From: Bacteroidota bacterium
GTDB taxonomy: Bacteria > Bacteroidota > Bacteroidia > Bacteroidales > UBA1556
DNA length: 5,951 nt
Direction: 5' to 3'
Assembly: GCA_003973505.1 (NCBI GenBank)
Contig: QNXT01000027.1
Coordinates: 1 to 5,951, forward strand
Shown here: positions 5,056-5,951 of the stretch, in pieces
Layout: each line of letters begins with the position of its first letter
Position numbering within the stretch: position 1 is the first letter of the stretch
Program-made: the position numbers and the translations under genes
The notes under the pieces: generated by a model
The model's input: only the letters and a program-made list of their open reading frames with translations
The model's database searches: none
Told to the model about the DNA's origin: nothing

Positions 5056-5951
5056 ATGACAAAGAATAAACTTAATAAAATACCGGAATTAGGGTTAATT
5101 GTAAATACCTACCTTTTAGCTATTATTGCTTTTTTTATATTTCGCTTACTCCTGTTTTTTACAGAAATGGATCGCATCGATGATACGGTAAGCTTTGTAA
5201 ATATTTTGAAAGCTTTTGGGATGGGTATCCGTTTCGATATCGTGATTACCGGATATATAATGTTCTTTCCTTCCTTATTTCTACTTATTCAATATATTGT
5301 CAATAAACGCTTTGAGCTACTACATAGAATTGCTTTTTATTGGATATTGGTTTTGTTTTCCATTGCTTTTATTATTAGTGCAGCCGATATCCCTTATTTC
5401 AATCAATTCTTTTCACGCTTCTCAATAGGAGCTTTCGAGTGGATAAGCAATTTTGATTTTGTCGTAAAAATGATTGTGGAGGAGCCTAAGTATATCATTG
5501 CTGTTGTACCTTTTGCTGTGGTTTACTATCTTTTCTACAGGATGCTAAAAGTAATATTCAAAAAGTATAATCAATCGGTAAGCAACCAACCTAAGAGTAC
5601 GATATTTTTCGGTTTTCGAATTTTAATTACGCTATTGCTTTTGGTATTTATTTTCATAGGAGTACGTGGACGCGTGCAAAAGAAATCGCCAATACGAATA
5701 GGGACGGCCTATTTTTGTGAAGACCCATTTCTTAATCAACTTGGCTTGAATCCGGTTTTTACATTTATGCGGAGTTATTTAGATAGCCTCGATCCTGATA
5801 ATGAATCGATAAGTTTGATGGACAATGAGGATGCTGTGAAAAATGTTCGCAAATACTATCATATTACTAATACTGAATATGCTTCGCCCATAGCACGTAA
5901 AATTATTCCTGATAGCATTTCGGCAAATAAGCCCAATGTTATCGTTGTGAT
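5056..5951 (+). CDS. LTA-synthase-like membrane sulfatase (alkaline-phosphatase superfamily), 5' part
   Basis: The ATG at 5056 opens a frame that runs off the window after 298 codons. The residues fit the N-terminal half of LtaS/MdoB-like phosphoglycerol transferases. Five membrane segments are visible at about 14-36, 62-82, 92-110, 146-164 and 184-203, with an amphipathic linker that includes RFSIGAFEWISNF (121-133). The soluble part begins near 205, with GTAYFCEDPFLNQLGLNPVF (216-235), a stretch I associate with Bacteroidota members. The window ends at KPNVIVV, where family members continue to the metal-ligand Glu; the catalytic Thr would lie beyond the edge. The enzyme acts on the outer face of the inner membrane. 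Gram-negative Bacteroidota are not known to make lipoteichoic acid, so transfer of phosphoglycerol or phosphoethanolamine to a glycan or lipid is an inference. The leader carries an inverted repeat. Confidence 0.9.
   Translation, partial: MTKNKLNKIPELGLIVNTYLLAIIAFFIFRLLLFFTEMDRIDDTVSFVNILKAFGMGIRFDIVITGYIMFFPSLFLLIQYIVNKRFELLHRIAFYWILVLFSIAFIISAADIPYFNQFFSRFSIGAFEWISNFDFVVKMIVEEPKYIIAVVPFAVVYYLFYRMLKVIFKKYNQSVSNQPKSTIFFGFRILITLLLLVFIFIGVRGRVQKKSPIRIGTAYFCEDPFLNQLGLNPVFTFMRSYLDSLDPDNESISLMDNEDAVKNVRKYYHITNTEYASPIARKIIPDSISANKPNVIVV

Noticed and set aside
1..5951. CRISPR array, tRNA, rRNA or integrase/att structure
   Set aside because: No regularly spaced repeats, cloverleaf-like sequence, ribosomal RNA motifs or recombinase gene were seen.

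Overview
The window looks like a chromosomal segment of an AT-rich Bacteroidota (Bacteroidales/Marinilabiliales-like) bacterium. Three things support this. Several protein families are typical of that phylum: a DUF5686-type outer-membrane protein, a CBS protein next to pdxJ, and an LTA-synthase-like sulfatase in a Gram-negative setting. Candidate promoters match the Bacteroidota -7 motif TAnnTTTG. Start codons lack good Shine-Dalgarno sequences. I see no rRNA, tRNA or CRISPR array. Taxonomy is an inference from content, not a search result.

Layout. Positions 1-437 (+) hold the C-terminal end of a DUF5686-family protein. It converges on a minus-strand two-gene unit, and the two stop codons overlap within the tetranucleotide TTAA (434-437). 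Read right to left, that unit is pdxJ (1928-1212, vitamin B6 synthesis) followed 7 nt later by an alpha/beta-hydrolase of the YbfF/ABHD11 type (1204-434). A 50-bp divergent intergenic region (1929-1978) carries two face-to-face -7 boxes. To its right is a plus-strand pair: a tandem-CBS protein (1979-2638) overlapping by 8 nt an Omp85-superfamily outer-membrane protein with one POTRA domain (2631-4082). After a 114-bp gap with a weak hairpin and candidate promoters comes a Crp/Fnr-family regulator (4197-4874). It retains three of the four FNR iron-sulfur cysteine positions. Then come a 181-bp gap and the 5' part of an LTA-synthase-like membrane sulfatase (5056 to the window end).

Functional themes. 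Four of the seven genes concern metabolism or signalling (pdxJ, hydrolase, CBS, Crp/Fnr). Three act at the envelope (DUF5686 protein, Omp85 protein, LTA-synthase-like enzyme). The only clear co-transcription cases are pdxJ-hydrolase and CBS-Omp85.

The most unusual structure lies at 4870-4965: 10-bp perfect terminal inverted repeats bounding 88 bp, flanked exactly by GATA direct repeats. It begins inside the stop codon of the Crp/Fnr gene, and removing it with one GATA copy regenerates a TAA stop at the same codon. This is the signature expected of a small MITE-like insertion. A structured terminator is the main alternative. I found no evidence for a wholly new multi-gene system; the other genes are recognisable families.
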